Source of the DNA: Aquitalea denitrificans
GTDB taxonomy: Bacteria; Pseudomonadota; Gammaproteobacteria; Burkholderiales; Chromobacteriaceae
Reading direction: 5' to 3'
Length of the DNA: 64,000 bases
Assembly (NCBI RefSeq): GCF_009856625.1
Contig: NZ_CP047241.1
Coordinates: forward strand, 868,001-932,000
Shown here: piece by piece, positions 52,491 to 62,676 of the stretch
Position numbering within the stretch: the stretch's first letter is position 1
Layout of the letters: each line of letters opens with the position of its first letter
The notes under the pieces: generated by a model
Database searches by the model: none
What the model was told of the DNA's origin: nothing
What the model saw: the letters and a program-made list of their open reading frames with translations, nothing else
Position numbers and translations under genes: made by a program

Positions 52491-54068
52491 TTACTCCCAC
52501 TCAATCGTTGCCGGCGGTTTGCCTGACACATCGTAAACCACGCGGTTGATGCCGCGCACTTCGTTGATGATGCGGTTGGAGGCGCGGCCCAGCAGGGAAT
52601 AAGGCAGTTCGGCCCAGTGGGCGGTCATGAAGTCGCTGGTGACCACGGCACGCAGGGCAACCACGTAGTCGTAAGTGCGGCCATCGCCCATCACGCCAAC
52701 CGATTTTACCGGCAGAAACACGGCAAATGCCTGGCTGGTGAGGTCGTACCAGTTCTTGCCGGTTTTCTCATCCACGGTATTACGCAGTTCTTCGATGAAG
52801 ATGGCATCGGCCTGGCGCAGCAGGTCGGCGTATTCCATTTTCACTTCACCCAGGATGCGTACACCCAAGCCAGGGCCCGGGAAGGGGTGACGGTAGACCA
52901 TGTCGTGCGGCAGGCCCAGCGCCACGCCCAGTTGACGGACTTCGTCCTTGAACAGCTCGCGCAGCGGTTCCAGCAGCTTGAGGTTCATGTCTTCCGGCAG
53001 GCCGCCCACATTGTGGTGGCTCTTGATGGTGTGGGCTTTTTTGGTTTTGGCACCAGCGGATTCGATCACGTCCGGATAAATGGTGCCCTGAGCCAGCCAC
53101 TTGGCATTGGTCAGCTTGTTGGATTCAGCCTGGAATACTTCCACGAACTCGCCGCCAATGATCTTGCGTTTCTTTTCCGGATCGGTTTCGCCAGCCAGCT
53201 TGCCCATGAACTGTTCGGTGGCATCAACATGGATGACCTTCACGCCCAGGTTCTGCGCAAACATTTCCATCACCATCTTGCCTTCGTTCAGGCGCAACAG
53301 GCCGTGGTCGACGAAGACGCAGGTCAGTTGCGGGCCGATGGCACGGTGAATCAGCGCGGCAGCGACCGAGCTGTCCACGCCACCGGACAGGCCGAGGATG
53401 ACTTCTTCGTCACCAACCTGTTCGCGGATTTTCTTTACCGCTTCGTCGATGTAGTTGGGCATGGTCCAGCTGGGCTTGCAAGCCGCTACGTGCAGTACGA
53501 AACGATGAATCATTTCGGTGCCGCGCTTGGTGTGGGTCACTTCCGGGTGGAATTGCACGCCGTAGTAGCCACGATCTTCATCGGCCATGGCGGCGATGGG
53601 GCAGGACGGGGTTTCGGCAATGACATGGAAGCCGGCCGGCAGGGTGGTAACCTTGTCGCCGTGGCTCATCCACACATCCAGGAAACCGTTGCCGGCATCG
53701 TCGACGTGGTCTTGCAGGCCTTCCAGCAACTTGGAGTGGTGGCGGGCCTGAATCTGGGCGTAGCCGAATTCGCGTTTGTCACCGGCTTCCACCTTGCCAC
53801 CCAGGCTTTGTGCCATGAACTGCATGCCGTAGCAGATGCCCAGTACCGGAATGCCCAGTTCGAACAGCGCCGGGTCGGCCTGGTAGTCGGATTCGTATAC
53901 CGAGTTGGGACCGCCGGACAGAATGATGGCCTTGGGGCCGAATGCACGGATTTCTTCAATCGGCATGTCAAACGAATGAAGCTCACAGTAGACGTGAGCT
54001 TCGCGTACGCGGCGGGCAATCAACTGGGTAACTTGAGAGCCGAAGTCGAGAATGAGGATCTTGTCCAT
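52491..54068 (-). CDS. guaA: GMP synthase (glutamine-hydrolysing)
   Basis: A 525-residue two-domain enzyme. N-terminal class I glutamine amidotransferase (about 1-200): GICYGMQFMA has the nucleophile Cys, and FHPEVTHT the His and Glu. C-terminal ATP-pyrophosphatase (about 205-525): LSGGVDSSVAAAL is the P-loop, and FVDHGLLR follows. It aminates XMP to GMP. AAGGACAGGC fixes ATG 54068; the long upstream extension to 54320 is unlikely. The C-terminus ends GKPPATIEWE, normal for GuaA. Confidence 0.97.
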   Translation of the reverse strand: MDKILILDFGSQVTQLIARRVREAHVYCELHSFDMPIEEIRAFGPKAIILSGGPNSVYESDYQADPALFELGIPVLGICYGMQFMAQSLGGKVEAGDKREFGYAQIQARHHSKLLEGLQDHVDDAGNGFLDVWMSHGDKVTTLPAGFHVIAETPSCPIAAMADEDRGYYGVQFHPEVTHTKRGTEMIHRFVLHVAACKPSWTMPNYIDEAVKKIREQVGDEEVILGLSGGVDSSVAAALIHRAIGPQLTCVFVDHGLLRLNEGKMVMEMFAQNLGVKVIHVDATEQFMGKLAGETDPEKKRKIIGGEFVEVFQAESNKLTNAKWLAQGTIYPDVIESAGAKTKKAHTIKSHHNVGGLPEDMNLKLLEPLRELFKDEVRQLGVALGLPHDMVYRHPFPGPGLGVRILGEVKMEYADLLRQADAIFIEELRNTVDEKTGKNWYDLTSQAFAVFLPVKSVGVMGDGRTYDYVVALRAVVTSDFMTAHWAELPYSLLGRASNRIINEVRGINRVVYDVSGKPPATIEWE

Positions 54069-54133
54069 GCCTGTCCTTGGTAGGTTCCGTTGGCCCATGG
54101 GCCTGTCGTTCAATGAGTAAATGGTTTGCCGTT

Positions 54134-54490
54134 TCAGGTGCGATCCTGCTGATCCGGCAGGGAGCGCCAGCGTGTGCTGCGTTCCGGAATTCGGTCGCTG
54201 CGTGACAGCAACATCAATAGGCCGGCCAGTACCATGCCCAGCGACAGCAGATGACTCATGTGTAGTCCCATATTGTCGCGCAGGTAGATGGCGGCCCCGG
54301 CGTAAACCAGCAGCGGGCAACTGACCAGGGTGGATTTGTTCAGGCCGTCAAACAGTCCCAGCAGGACACCGGCAATGATCAACAACAGCGCCAGCATGGT
54401 GCTGGTGTTGGGCAGCAGGGCGGTGCTTTTGAGAAACCATACCGCGCCCAGGCAAATCAGTGCGATGGGCAGTGCGGCACTTTTCTTCAT
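54134..54490 (-). CDS. small four-helix membrane protein of unknown function
   Basis: A 118-residue protein with four predicted hydrophobic helices (AALPIALICLGAVWFL, TMLALLLIIAGVLLGLF, LVSCPLLVYAGAAIYL, LLSLGMVLAGLLMLL). The layout resembles LiaF/LiaI-type transmembrane domains, but no signature is decisive. Its start overlaps the smpB stop by 4 bp (ATGA), so it is translationally coupled to smpB. The C-terminal tail is short and charged (SRSDRIPERSTRW). Confidence 0.65.
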   Translation of the reverse strand: MKKSAALPIALICLGAVWFLKSTALLPNTSTMLALLLIIAGVLLGLFDGLNKSTLVSCPLLVYAGAAIYLRDNMGLHMSHLLSLGMVLAGLLMLLSRSDRIPERSTRWRSLPDQQDRT

Positions 54491-54942
54491 GCGCCACCTC
54501 GCTGGTTTTTCATGAAGCGTTGTTTTTCACGCTGCCATTCGCGGTCTTTTTCCGTGTCGCGCTTGTCGTGCAGCTTCTTGCCTTTGGCCAGGCCTACCTG
54601 GGCCTTGATATTGCCTTTGCTGTAATGCAGGTCCAGCGCCATCATGGTGTAGCCGGCACGTTCCACCTTGCCGATGAAGCGGTTCATCTCTGATTGGGAC
54701 ATCAACAGCTTGCGCGGGCGGACCGGGTCCGGCTTGACGTGGGTGGAAGCCGATTGCAGGGCGGTGATATGGCAGCCTATCAGCCAGAACGCACCATTTT
54801 TCCAGTCGATATAGCTTTCTTTCAGCTGGATGCGTCCGGCACGGATGGCTTTGACCTCCCACCCTTCCAGCACAAGCCCGGCCTCGAGTTCTTCCTCGAT
54901 GAAATAGTCATGGAAGGCTTTGCGGTTCTGGATGATGCTCAT
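54487..54942 (-). CDS. smpB: SsrA-binding protein SmpB
   Basis: A 151-residue protein of normal length. FIEEELEAGLVLEGWEVKAIR and ALDLHYSKGNIKAQVGLAKGKK are core tmRNA-binding elements; the C-terminal basic tail (DKREDTEKDREWQREKQRFMK-type, here LHDKRDTEKDREWQ) inserts in the ribosome. It brings tmRNA to stalled ribosomes. It is divergent from ratA (179 bp), the common proteobacterial arrangement. The tmRNA gene itself is not in the window. Confidence 0.97.
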   Translation of the reverse strand: MSIIQNRKAFHDYFIEEELEAGLVLEGWEVKAIRAGRIQLKESYIDWKNGAFWLIGCHITALQSASTHVKPDPVRPRKLLMSQSEMNRFIGKVERAGYTMMALDLHYSKGNIKAQVGLAKGKKLHDKRDTEKDREWQREKQRFMKNQRGGA

Positions 54943-55121
54943 GCGCCTGAGGTTTCCGTGGCTTTGAATGGGAATCGGCTATTCTACCAGAAGCTGCGCC
55001 CAGGCCAAAATTCCTGAAAATCAGCGGCTTGTAATTTGCATGCGGGTAGAAGCCGGACAGGCCGGATGGCTTTTGGTAAACTGCCGGGCTTGAACCATTT
55101 TGCACAGTGTGCGGTTTTCCC

Positions 55122-55559
55122 ATGCAGCTTGTCGAAAAGAAAGTCCTGGTTGCCCATACCCCGGCACAGATGTTTGCCTTGGTGGAAAAGGTGGAAAATT
55201 ACCCGCGTTTTCTCCCTTGGTGTGCCAAGGCGGAAGAGCATTCACGCGAGGGCGATCAGCAGGTGGCCAGCCTGCATATCGATTATCTGAAGATCCGCCA
55301 GCATTTCACCACGCGCAATACCTTGCGTGATGGAGAGGGCATCCTGATGGAGCTGGTAGAAGGACCTTTCCAGCATTTGCAGGGCTTGTGGCAGTTTACC
55401 CCGCTGGGTGATTTCGGCTGCAAGGTGGAGTTCAGCCTGCGTTACGAGTTTTCCAGCAAAATTCTGGAAAAGGTGATTGGTCCGGTATTTGGTCATATTT
55501 CCGGTACGCTGGTAGATGCCTTCATCAAGTACGCCGACAAGGTGTATGGCGATGACTGA
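55122..55559 (+). CDS. ratA: RatA/CoQ10-like START-domain protein
   Basis: A 145-residue START/polyketide-cyclase-fold protein. VLVAHTPAQMFALVEKVENYPRFLPWC is the characteristic start, with FQHLQGLWQFTPLG and VEFSLRYEFSSKILEKVIGPVF later. RatA was named a ribosome-association toxin in E. coli, but related COQ10-type proteins bind ubiquinone. ATG 55122 is chosen; a GTG at 55107 adds five residues. Its last 8 bp overlap rnfH, confirming a two-gene operon. Confidence 0.92.
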   Translation: MQLVEKKVLVAHTPAQMFALVEKVENYPRFLPWCAKAEEHSREGDQQVASLHIDYLKIRQHFTTRNTLRDGEGILMELVEGPFQHLQGLWQFTPLGDFGCKVEFSLRYEFSSKILEKVIGPVFGHISGTLVDAFIKYADKVYGDD

Positions 55560-55860
55560 ACGGATTCATGTCGAGGTAGCCTGTGCTTTGCCCCAGCGCC
55601 AGCGAATCATTGCGCTGCAGGTGGATGCAGGGACTACAGCGCAGCAGGCCGTACTGCTGTCCGGCATTCTGGCGCAGTTTTCCATGATTGACTGCAACAG
55701 TCTTAAGCTGGGCATCTTTAGCAAGGCGATCAAACCGGAGACGGTATTGCGCGCGGGAGACCGGGTAGAGATCTACCGCCCTTTGCAGGCAGATCCGAAA
55801 GCAGTGCGCCGCCAGCGGGCTGAGGCGGGCAAGGGGATGAGCAAGGGTGGTGAGGTATGA
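55552..55860 (+). CDS. rnfH: RnfH family (UPF0125) protein
   Basis: A 102-residue beta-grasp protein. IHVEVACALPQRQRIIALQV, LKLGIFSKAIKPETVLRAGD and RVEIYRPLQADPKAVRRQRA form the ubiquitin-like fold. Its function is unknown; it occurs beside ratA in many proteobacteria. The ATG at 55552 lies within the ratA end, overlapping by 8 bp. A strong terminator starts at its stop codon. Confidence 0.93.
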   Translation: MTERIHVEVACALPQRQRIIALQVDAGTTAQQAVLLSGILAQFSMIDCNSLKLGIFSKAIKPETVLRAGDRVEIYRPLQADPKAVRRQRAEAGKGMSKGGEV

Positions 55861-55887
55861 AAAAACCGGGGATATCCCCGGTTTTTT
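55860..55887. terminator. bidirectional rho-independent terminator
   Basis: Stem CCGGGG/CCCCGG with loop ATAT, preceded by six A and followed by six T. It ends the ratA-rnfH operon and can also serve the convergent diguanylate cyclase gene. Confidence 0.9.
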
Positions 55888-55905
55888 ATTGTCTGGCGAT
55901 TGCGT

Positions 55906-57693
55906 TCAGATCATCCGTTCGGCTTCGGCGGAAACTACGCGGTTCTTGCCGCTGATTTTGGCCTGATACATGGCCTGATCGGCTCGTTCGATGACTTCGA
56001 TGTCCTGTTCGCCCAGGTGCCATTTGGCAATGCCGGCACTGAAGGTGATTACCAACCTATCGTTATTGGCCAGGAAGAAGGTGCGTGTCAGCTCGCGTTG
56101 CAGGCGTTGTACGGTTTCGATGGCTTCATCAACCGGCGTGTCCGGCATCAGCAGCACAAACTCTTCACCGCCAAAGCGTGCCACGATGTCGGCAGGGCGC
56201 AGATTGTGCTTGATGACATCCACCAGGTATTTCAGTGCATCGTCGCCGGTCAAGTGGCCGTAACGGTCATTAAGTTGCTTGAAGTTGTCGACGTCGATCA
56301 GGGCTACGCTCAGGTCGCTGTTGGTGCGTTCGGCCCGGCTGATTTCACGTTGGAAGTGCTCTGCGAGGCCGCGGCGGTTATAAGCGCCGGTCAGCTGGTC
56401 TTCTTTTACCTTGGCACTGGCGGCTTCCAGCGCGTTTTCCAATTCGGAAATACGCTGTTCGGCGGCTTCCACCTGTTCGCGTGCGGACAGCAGCTCATCG
56501 CGGGAGCGAGTCAGATCCAGCTGCATCAGCGAGGTGTCTTCCATCAGGGCACCGATAATGCCGCCAAGTTCTTCCACATTGCTGGTGTTCTTCAGCTTTT
56601 CGCTGTGTTTGCTGATCTTGCTGTGAAAATCATCCGTCGTGTCCGTCATCTGTGCCAGACGCGAGATGAAACGGTCAAGCAGGGTGCGCAGCGAGCTGGT
56701 GGCTTCATCCAGCGTGCTCTTGAGCATGCCTTGCTTGCGGATGACCTCCTTGAGGCTGGTTTCCAGCTGGTAAACCTGCTGCATGGACAGCGGCTGGTGT
56801 GACAGGACTTCCTGTAGCGAGTGCACCTGGCCTACCAGATAGTCATCCGAGCGGTTGATCTCGGCCACATTGTCCAGCAGCAGGCGCAGCAGATTGGTCA
56901 GGCCGGATACCAGACGGCCTTCCTGCTGGGTTTGCAGTTCCAGCTTGATCATGAAGCCGCGCAGCTTGGGCATGTAGACATTCAGGCTGGCATCGTCGCA
57001 GACCTGCTCGAGTTCGCGGATCAAGGCTTCCAGCGACTCGACCATGTCAGGCATGCTGATAAGACGCGGCTCCAGGCCGTGCTTGAGGGCAAAAGCCAGG
57101 GTGCGCTGCCACAGCGGCCAGCTATTGTCCTGGCTGGAGATGGCTGGCGCAGTATTGCCAGTGCCGGCAGATATCGCATCGTCTGCCAAGTCGATGGTTT
57201 CCCGCTGGCTAGCAGGGGCGCTCCAGTTGCGCACCAGCGCGGAAAGCTTGAGGTTGAGCTCTTCCGGTTGATTGCCGTAGTTGATCAGCACCCGTTCCAG
57301 TGCGGCCTGTTTGTGATGCTGCGGCAGGTCTGGCAGGCGTAAATCCCAGCTGCGGATCAGATTCTGGATCAGGCTGCCCCATGTCTGGGCCAGATTGGTT
57401 TCTGTGAGTGCCAGTCGCAGAAAATCGATAGCCAGTTGAGGAAGTTGTTCCCAGCGGGATTCTTCCGTGGCCTGTTTGATGCGCAGCAACAGGGACTTGC
57501 TTTGCGGGGATTCTGCCGGAATGGTTTCCAGCGCCCGCAACAGCTGGGTTCCCAGTTTGTTGTCACGCTCGATCGGTGTCTGTGTGAGCTCGTGGTAGAC
57601 GCGCTCGAAATTTTCCGGTGTTGGCAGCAGTTTGCGCAGACTCAGTTGTTTGAGCGTTTCGCGTGCAACCTCAATCGGATTCTGTGTTGTCAT
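55906..57693 (-). CDS. soluble diguanylate cyclase with a long helical N-terminus
   Basis: A 595-residue cytoplasmic protein. Residues 1-440 are largely helical with no recognised sensor domain; about 385-445 look coiled-coil (ELLSAREQVEAAEQRISELE). The GGDEF domain (about 450-595) has GGEEF at 508-512 and RPAD upstream (RxxD inhibitory site), so it should be an active, product-inhibited cyclase. ATG 57693 is preferred (MTTQNPIEVARETLKQLS); a start 11 residues upstream is possible. It is 76 bp downstream of ftsB on the same strand and may be read through from the pyrG operon. Confidence 0.9.
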   Translation of the reverse strand: MTTQNPIEVARETLKQLSLRKLLPTPENFERVYHELTQTPIERDNKLGTQLLRALETIPAESPQSKSLLLRIKQATEESRWEQLPQLAIDFLRLALTETNLAQTWGSLIQNLIRSWDLRLPDLPQHHKQAALERVLINYGNQPEELNLKLSALVRNWSAPASQRETIDLADDAISAGTGNTAPAISSQDNSWPLWQRTLAFALKHGLEPRLISMPDMVESLEALIRELEQVCDDASLNVYMPKLRGFMIKLELQTQQEGRLVSGLTNLLRLLLDNVAEINRSDDYLVGQVHSLQEVLSHQPLSMQQVYQLETSLKEVIRKQGMLKSTLDEATSSLRTLLDRFISRLAQMTDTTDDFHSKISKHSEKLKNTSNVEELGGIIGALMEDTSLMQLDLTRSRDELLSAREQVEAAEQRISELENALEAASAKVKEDQLTGAYNRRGLAEHFQREISRAERTNSDLSVALIDVDNFKQLNDRYGHLTGDDALKYLVDVIKHNLRPADIVARFGGEEFVLLMPDTPVDEAIETVQRLQRELTRTFFLANNDRLVITFSAGIAKWHLGEQDIEVIERADQAMYQAKISGKNRVVSAEAERMI

Positions 57694-57769
57694 TGACCAA
57701 ACCCTGGAAGTTTTATAGCCAGCCATAGTTATTCTTAGTTCAGGAGGGCGAGATTGTGGACTGGCTTAG

Positions 57770-58060
57770 TCAATGTTTTGTCGCAGTCGCCGGATCCAGT
57801 AATTGAAAAAATACCTCACCATTGCGGATCATACCAAGTTCGTTACGCGCTCTCTCTTCAATTGCGTCGGTTCCTTGCTTCAGATCACGTACTTCTGCAT
57901 CCAGGGCTGCATTGCGGGCTATCAGCTTTTGCGTGACGGCCCGCTGTTCCTGCAGTTGCTTGTCCAGCTGCCAGACCCTGAGCCAGCTCCCCTTGCCAAA
58001 CCACAAGGGCCATTGCAAGGCGATCAGCAGGGTTACCAGAGTCAGGGTCAGCCAGCGCAT
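57770..58060 (-). CDS. ftsB: cell division protein FtsB
   Basis: A 96-residue bitopic protein: one N-terminal helix (LTLTLVTLLIALQWPLWFG), a periplasmic coiled coil (WQLDKQLQEQRAVTQKLIAR, AALDAEVRDLKQG) and the C-terminal motif IEERARNELGMIRNGEVFFQ used to contact FtsQ. It joins FtsL and FtsQ at the septum. It lies 8 bp after eno, the widespread eno-ftsB arrangement. Confidence 0.94.
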   Translation of the reverse strand: MRWLTLTLVTLLIALQWPLWFGKGSWLRVWQLDKQLQEQRAVTQKLIARNAALDAEVRDLKQGTDAIEERARNELGMIRNGEVFFQLLDPATATKH

Positions 58061-58068
58061 GGTTCAGC

Positions 58069-59352
<1,284 letters not shown>

Positions 59353-59463
59353 ACTTGTCCCCTTCAATTGCTTTGCTTGGTTAACCGTATCATTGCCGGC
59401 CAGCCCTCTTTGAAAGGTGGCTGGCCGCAGAAAACTTGTTACCACAGATAGAGCGAAAACGTA

Positions 59464-60315
59464 TTACAGCGAGTGTTCCGGCCAGGCACTTTGCTTCACC
59501 AGGCTATCCAGCTGTTGCAGTGTGGCCAGCAGCTCTTTCATGCGACCCAGCGGCCAGGCATTCGGGCCGTCCGACATGGCGCAGGCCGGATTGGGGTGGG
59601 TTTCCATGAAGATGCCGGCAATACCGGCTGCTACGGCTGCGCGGGCCAGTACCGGCACGAATTCGCGCTGGCCACCGGAGGAGCTACCCTGTCCGCCAGG
59701 CAGCTGTACCGAGTGGGTGGCATCGTAAACCACCGGGCAGCCGGTTTCGCGCATGATCATCAGCGAGCGCATGTCGGATACCAGATTGTTGTAGCCGAAC
59801 GATACGCCGCGTTCGCAGCTCATGAAACTGTCTTCCGGCAGGCCGGCTTCCTTGGCGGCAGCACGCGCCTTGTCGATGACATTCTTCATATCACCCGGGG
59901 CCAGGAACTGCCCCTTCTTGATGTTCACCGGCTTGCCGCACTGGGCCACGGCGCGGATGAAGTCAGTCTGACGGCACAGGAAGGCCGGGGTCTGCAGTAC
60001 GTCCACCACGCTGGCAACCTGGGCGATTTCACTCTCGGCGTGCACATCGGTCAAGACCGGAACGCCGATCTGGCGTTTCACTTCGTCCAGAATGCGCAGG
60101 CCTTCATCAATGCCAAAGCCACGGAAGGAGGTACCGGAGGACCGGTTGGCCTTGTCGTAGCTCGACTTGTAGATGAAGTTGATGCCCAGTTCGCTGGTGA
60201 TTTCCTTCAGCTGACCGGCAGTATCCAGTGCCATCTGCTCGCTTTCGATGACGCAGGGGCCTGCGATCAGGAACAGGGGCTGGTTCAGGCCGACTTCGAA
60301 TCCGCACAGTTTCAT
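59464..60315 (-). CDS. kdsA: 3-deoxy-D-manno-octulosonate 8-phosphate synthase (metal-dependent type)
   Basis: A 283-residue TIM-barrel enzyme. FLIAGPCVIESEQ has a cysteine at the metal-ligand position seen in metal-dependent KdsA (in E. coli and Neisseria the segment is FGGxNVLES, with Asn). SSYDKANRSS, ATHSVQLPGG and METHPNPACAMSDGPN complete the family motifs. It condenses arabinose 5-phosphate with PEP for lipopolysaccharide Kdo. The gene follows pyrG by 2 bp, so they are one operon. Confidence 0.96.
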   Translation of the reverse strand: MKLCGFEVGLNQPLFLIAGPCVIESEQMALDTAGQLKEITSELGINFIYKSSYDKANRSSGTSFRGFGIDEGLRILDEVKRQIGVPVLTDVHAESEIAQVASVVDVLQTPAFLCRQTDFIRAVAQCGKPVNIKKGQFLAPGDMKNVIDKARAAAKEAGLPEDSFMSCERGVSFGYNNLVSDMRSLMIMRETGCPVVYDATHSVQLPGGQGSSSGGQREFVPVLARAAVAAGIAGIFMETHPNPACAMSDGPNAWPLGRMKELLATLQQLDSLVKQSAWPEHSL

Positions 60316-60317
60316 GC

Positions 60318-61958
60318 TTATTTCCCTTGCTTTTCAGCCTTGTAGTCGATGGCTGCCTGCACATAGGCCTTGAACAGCGGGTGGCCATCGCGCGGGGTAG
60401 AGGTGAACTCCGGGTGGAACTGGCAAGCGAAGAACCAGCGGTGGTCTTTCAGCTCGATGGTTTCCACCAGCTTTTCATGACCGGCGGAGCGGCCGGAAAT
60501 GGTCAGGCCGGCAGCTTCCAGGCGCTGTACGTAGTAGTTGTTGACTTCGTAGCGGTGACGGTGACGCTCGACGATGTCGGTGGCACCGTATACGCGTGCC
60601 GCCAGTGAACCGTCTACCAGATCGCAGTGCTGACCGCCCAGACGCATGGTGCCGCCCAGGTTGGAGTTTTCGTCGCGCTTTTCGATCTTGCCATCATGGT
60701 TGACCCACTCGTCGATCAGGGCAACAACCGGGTAATCGGTATCCAGATCGAACTCGGTTGAGTTGGCACCGGCAAGACCGGCAACATCACGCGCATATTC
60801 GATCAGCGCAATCTGCATGCCCAGACAGATACCCATGTAAGGGATATTGTTCTCACGGGCAAACTTCACCGCCTTGATCTTGCCTTCCACACCGCGTTTG
60901 CCAAAGCCACCCGGAACCAGGATGGCATCCATGTCCTTCAGCGATTCGGCACCGTCACGCTCGATGTCTTCGGAATCGACGTAGATGATGTTGACGTCGG
61001 AGCGGGTGTGAATGCCTGCGTGCTTCAAGGCTTCCGACAGCGACTTGTAGGATTCGGTCAGGTCAACATACTTGCCGACCATGGCGATGTTGACGGTTTG
61101 TTCCGGATGCTCGATGGCATCGATGATGCCAGCCCATACCGACAGGTCTGCCGGCGGGATGTCCAGCTGCATGTGTTCGGTGATGATGTCGTCAATGCCT
61201 TGTTCGTGCAGCATCGCCGGGACTTTGTAGATGGAGTCCGAGTCGTAGCAGCCGATGACGGCGTTTTCTTCGACATTACAGAACAGGGCGATCTTGCGCT
61301 TCTCGTCGGCCGGCAGTTCGCGGTCCATACGGCACAGCAGGATGTCCGGCTGGATGCCGATTTCACGCAGCTCTTTTACCGAGTGCTGGGTCGGCTTGGT
61401 CTTGATTTCGCCTGCGGTGGCAATGAACGGTACGTAGGACAGATGCACGTACATGGTGTTCTTGCGGCCCAGGTTGGAGCGCAGCTGGCGAATGGCTTCC
61501 AGGAAGGGCAGGGATTCGATGTCACCCACGGTGCCGCCGATTTCGACGATGGCCACATCAGCATCGCCCGCGCCTTCATGCACCTTGTGCTTGATTTCGT
61601 CGGTGATGTGCGGGATGACCTGCACGGTACCACCCAGGTAGTCGCCGCGGCGCTCCTTGGTGATGACGGATTCGTAAACCTGACCAGTGGTGAAGTTGTT
61701 GCTCTTCTTCATCTTGGATTTGATGAAGCGCTCATAGTGGCCAAGGTCGAGGTCGGTTTCGGCACCGTCTTCCGTCACGAATACTTCACCGTGCTGGAAG
61801 GGGCTCATGGTACCCGGATCGACATTGATGTACGGGTCGAGCTTCAGCATGGTGACTTTCAGCCCGCGCGACTCAAGAATGGCAGCAATGGACGCAGCGG
61901 CAATGCCCTTCCCCAGGGAAGACACCACACCGCCGGTTACGAAGATATACTTGGTCAT
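60318..61958 (-). CDS. pyrG: CTP synthase
   Basis: A 546-residue enzyme. The N-terminal amidoligase domain starts KYIFVTGGVVSSLGKGIAAASIAA with an intact P-loop and has KLDPYINVDPGTMSPFQHGEV; the C-terminal glutaminase domain has the nucleophile in YMGICLGMQIA and FHPEFTSTPRDG. It makes CTP from UTP, ATP and glutamine. It heads pyrG-kdsA-eno-ftsB, a standard order. The promoter is presumably in the 268-bp gap toward rpmB. Confidence 0.98.
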   Translation of the reverse strand: MTKYIFVTGGVVSSLGKGIAAASIAAILESRGLKVTMLKLDPYINVDPGTMSPFQHGEVFVTEDGAETDLDLGHYERFIKSKMKKSNNFTTGQVYESVITKERRGDYLGGTVQVIPHITDEIKHKVHEGAGDADVAIVEIGGTVGDIESLPFLEAIRQLRSNLGRKNTMYVHLSYVPFIATAGEIKTKPTQHSVKELREIGIQPDILLCRMDRELPADEKRKIALFCNVEENAVIGCYDSDSIYKVPAMLHEQGIDDIITEHMQLDIPPADLSVWAGIIDAIEHPEQTVNIAMVGKYVDLTESYKSLSEALKHAGIHTRSDVNIIYVDSEDIERDGAESLKDMDAILVPGGFGKRGVEGKIKAVKFARENNIPYMGICLGMQIALIEYARDVAGLAGANSTEFDLDTDYPVVALIDEWVNHDGKIEKRDENSNLGGTMRLGGQHCDLVDGSLAARVYGATDIVERHRHRYEVNNYYVQRLEAAGLTISGRSAGHEKLVETIELKDHRWFFACQFHPEFTSTPRDGHPLFKAYVQAAIDYKAEKQGK

Positions 61959-62165
61959 GGAATTACGGCTCTATGGGAATCCGGGATTTTAACCTGAAAT
62001 CGCTTGGATTTGAACCGCTATGGCACTGCTTGTTGTAACAATGAATGCAACACTTCTGTGGCTGGATATCAGCTTGTGCTCGCCTGTTTGTGGTAATTCC
62101 GTTACAATGCGCCCCGACTGTTTCATATACGAGATCGTGCTTTCCACGGAAAGTGCGCATCATGC

Positions 62166-62195
62166 TTGAATCGCTGGCTTTTTTCATGGTATAAA
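62166..62195 (+). promoter_or_regulatory. sigma-70 promoter of rpmB-rpmG
   Basis: TTGAAT (-35) and TATAAA (-10) are separated by 18 bp, with the -10 ending 31 bp before the rpmB start. A GGGAG ribosome-binding site follows. Typical of a strongly expressed ribosomal-protein gene. Confidence 0.65.
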
Positions 62196-62226
62196 GCCAG
62201 CTTTTACCGGTTTTGGGAGTGTTAAC

Positions 62227-62460
62227 ATGGCGCGTGTTTGCAAAGTCACCGGCAAACGTCCGATGACCGGGAACAATGTTTCCCACGCCAACAACAAGAC
62301 GAAACGTCGTTTCCTGCCGAACTTGCAGTACCGCAAGTTCTGGGTAGAAAGCGAAAACCGCTGGGTGCGCCTGCGCGTATCCAACGCTGCACTGCGTACT
62401 ATCGATAAAGTTGGTATCGATGTAGTGCTGGCTGATCTGCGCGCTCGCGGCGAGATCTAA
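62227..62460 (+). CDS. rpmB: 50S ribosomal protein L28
   Basis: A 77-residue protein. ARVCKVTGKRPMTGNNVSHANNKTKRRFLPNLQ is the L28 hallmark (read here as two parts, residues 2-20 and 21-34). Only one cysteine is present, so it is the zinc-free form. GGGAG before ATG 62227 is a strong ribosome-binding site. It is followed by rpmG after 34 bp. Confidence 0.98.
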   Translation: MARVCKVTGKRPMTGNNVSHANNKTKRRFLPNLQYRKFWVESENRWVRLRVSNAALRTIDKVGIDVVLADLRARGEI

Positions 62461-62494
62461 GCGGTCCTCTAGATAGCGACAGATAGGTAATACA

Positions 62495-62650
62495 ATGCGC
62501 GATAAAATCAAGCTTGAATCCACCGCCGGCACTGGCCACTTCTACACTACTACGAAGAACAAGCGCACGATGCCGGAAAAAATGGAGATCAAAAAATTTG
62601 ATCCCGTTGCCCGTAAACACGTTATCTACAAGGAAACCAAGCTGAAGTAA
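62495..62650 (+). CDS. rpmG: 50S ribosomal protein L33
   Basis: A 51-residue protein, MRDKIKLESTAGTGHFYTTT through KHVIYKETKLK, the usual L33 sequence. It has no CxxC pairs, so it is the zinc-independent type. AGGTAA precedes ATG 62495. It is co-transcribed with rpmB and ends just before a strong terminator. Confidence 0.98.
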   Translation: MRDKIKLESTAGTGHFYTTTKNKRTMPEKMEIKKFDPVARKHVIYKETKLK

Positions 62651-62676
62651 GCTTGTTTTTCGGTAACGTCGAAGAG

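Noticed and set aside
52617..54083. 488-residue plus-strand frame opposite guaA
   Set aside because: It is the antisense shadow of GMP synthase, whose signature motifs are intact on the other strand.
61008..61997. 329-residue plus-strand frame opposite pyrG
   Set aside because: A shadow of CTP synthase; no domain or ribosome-binding site.
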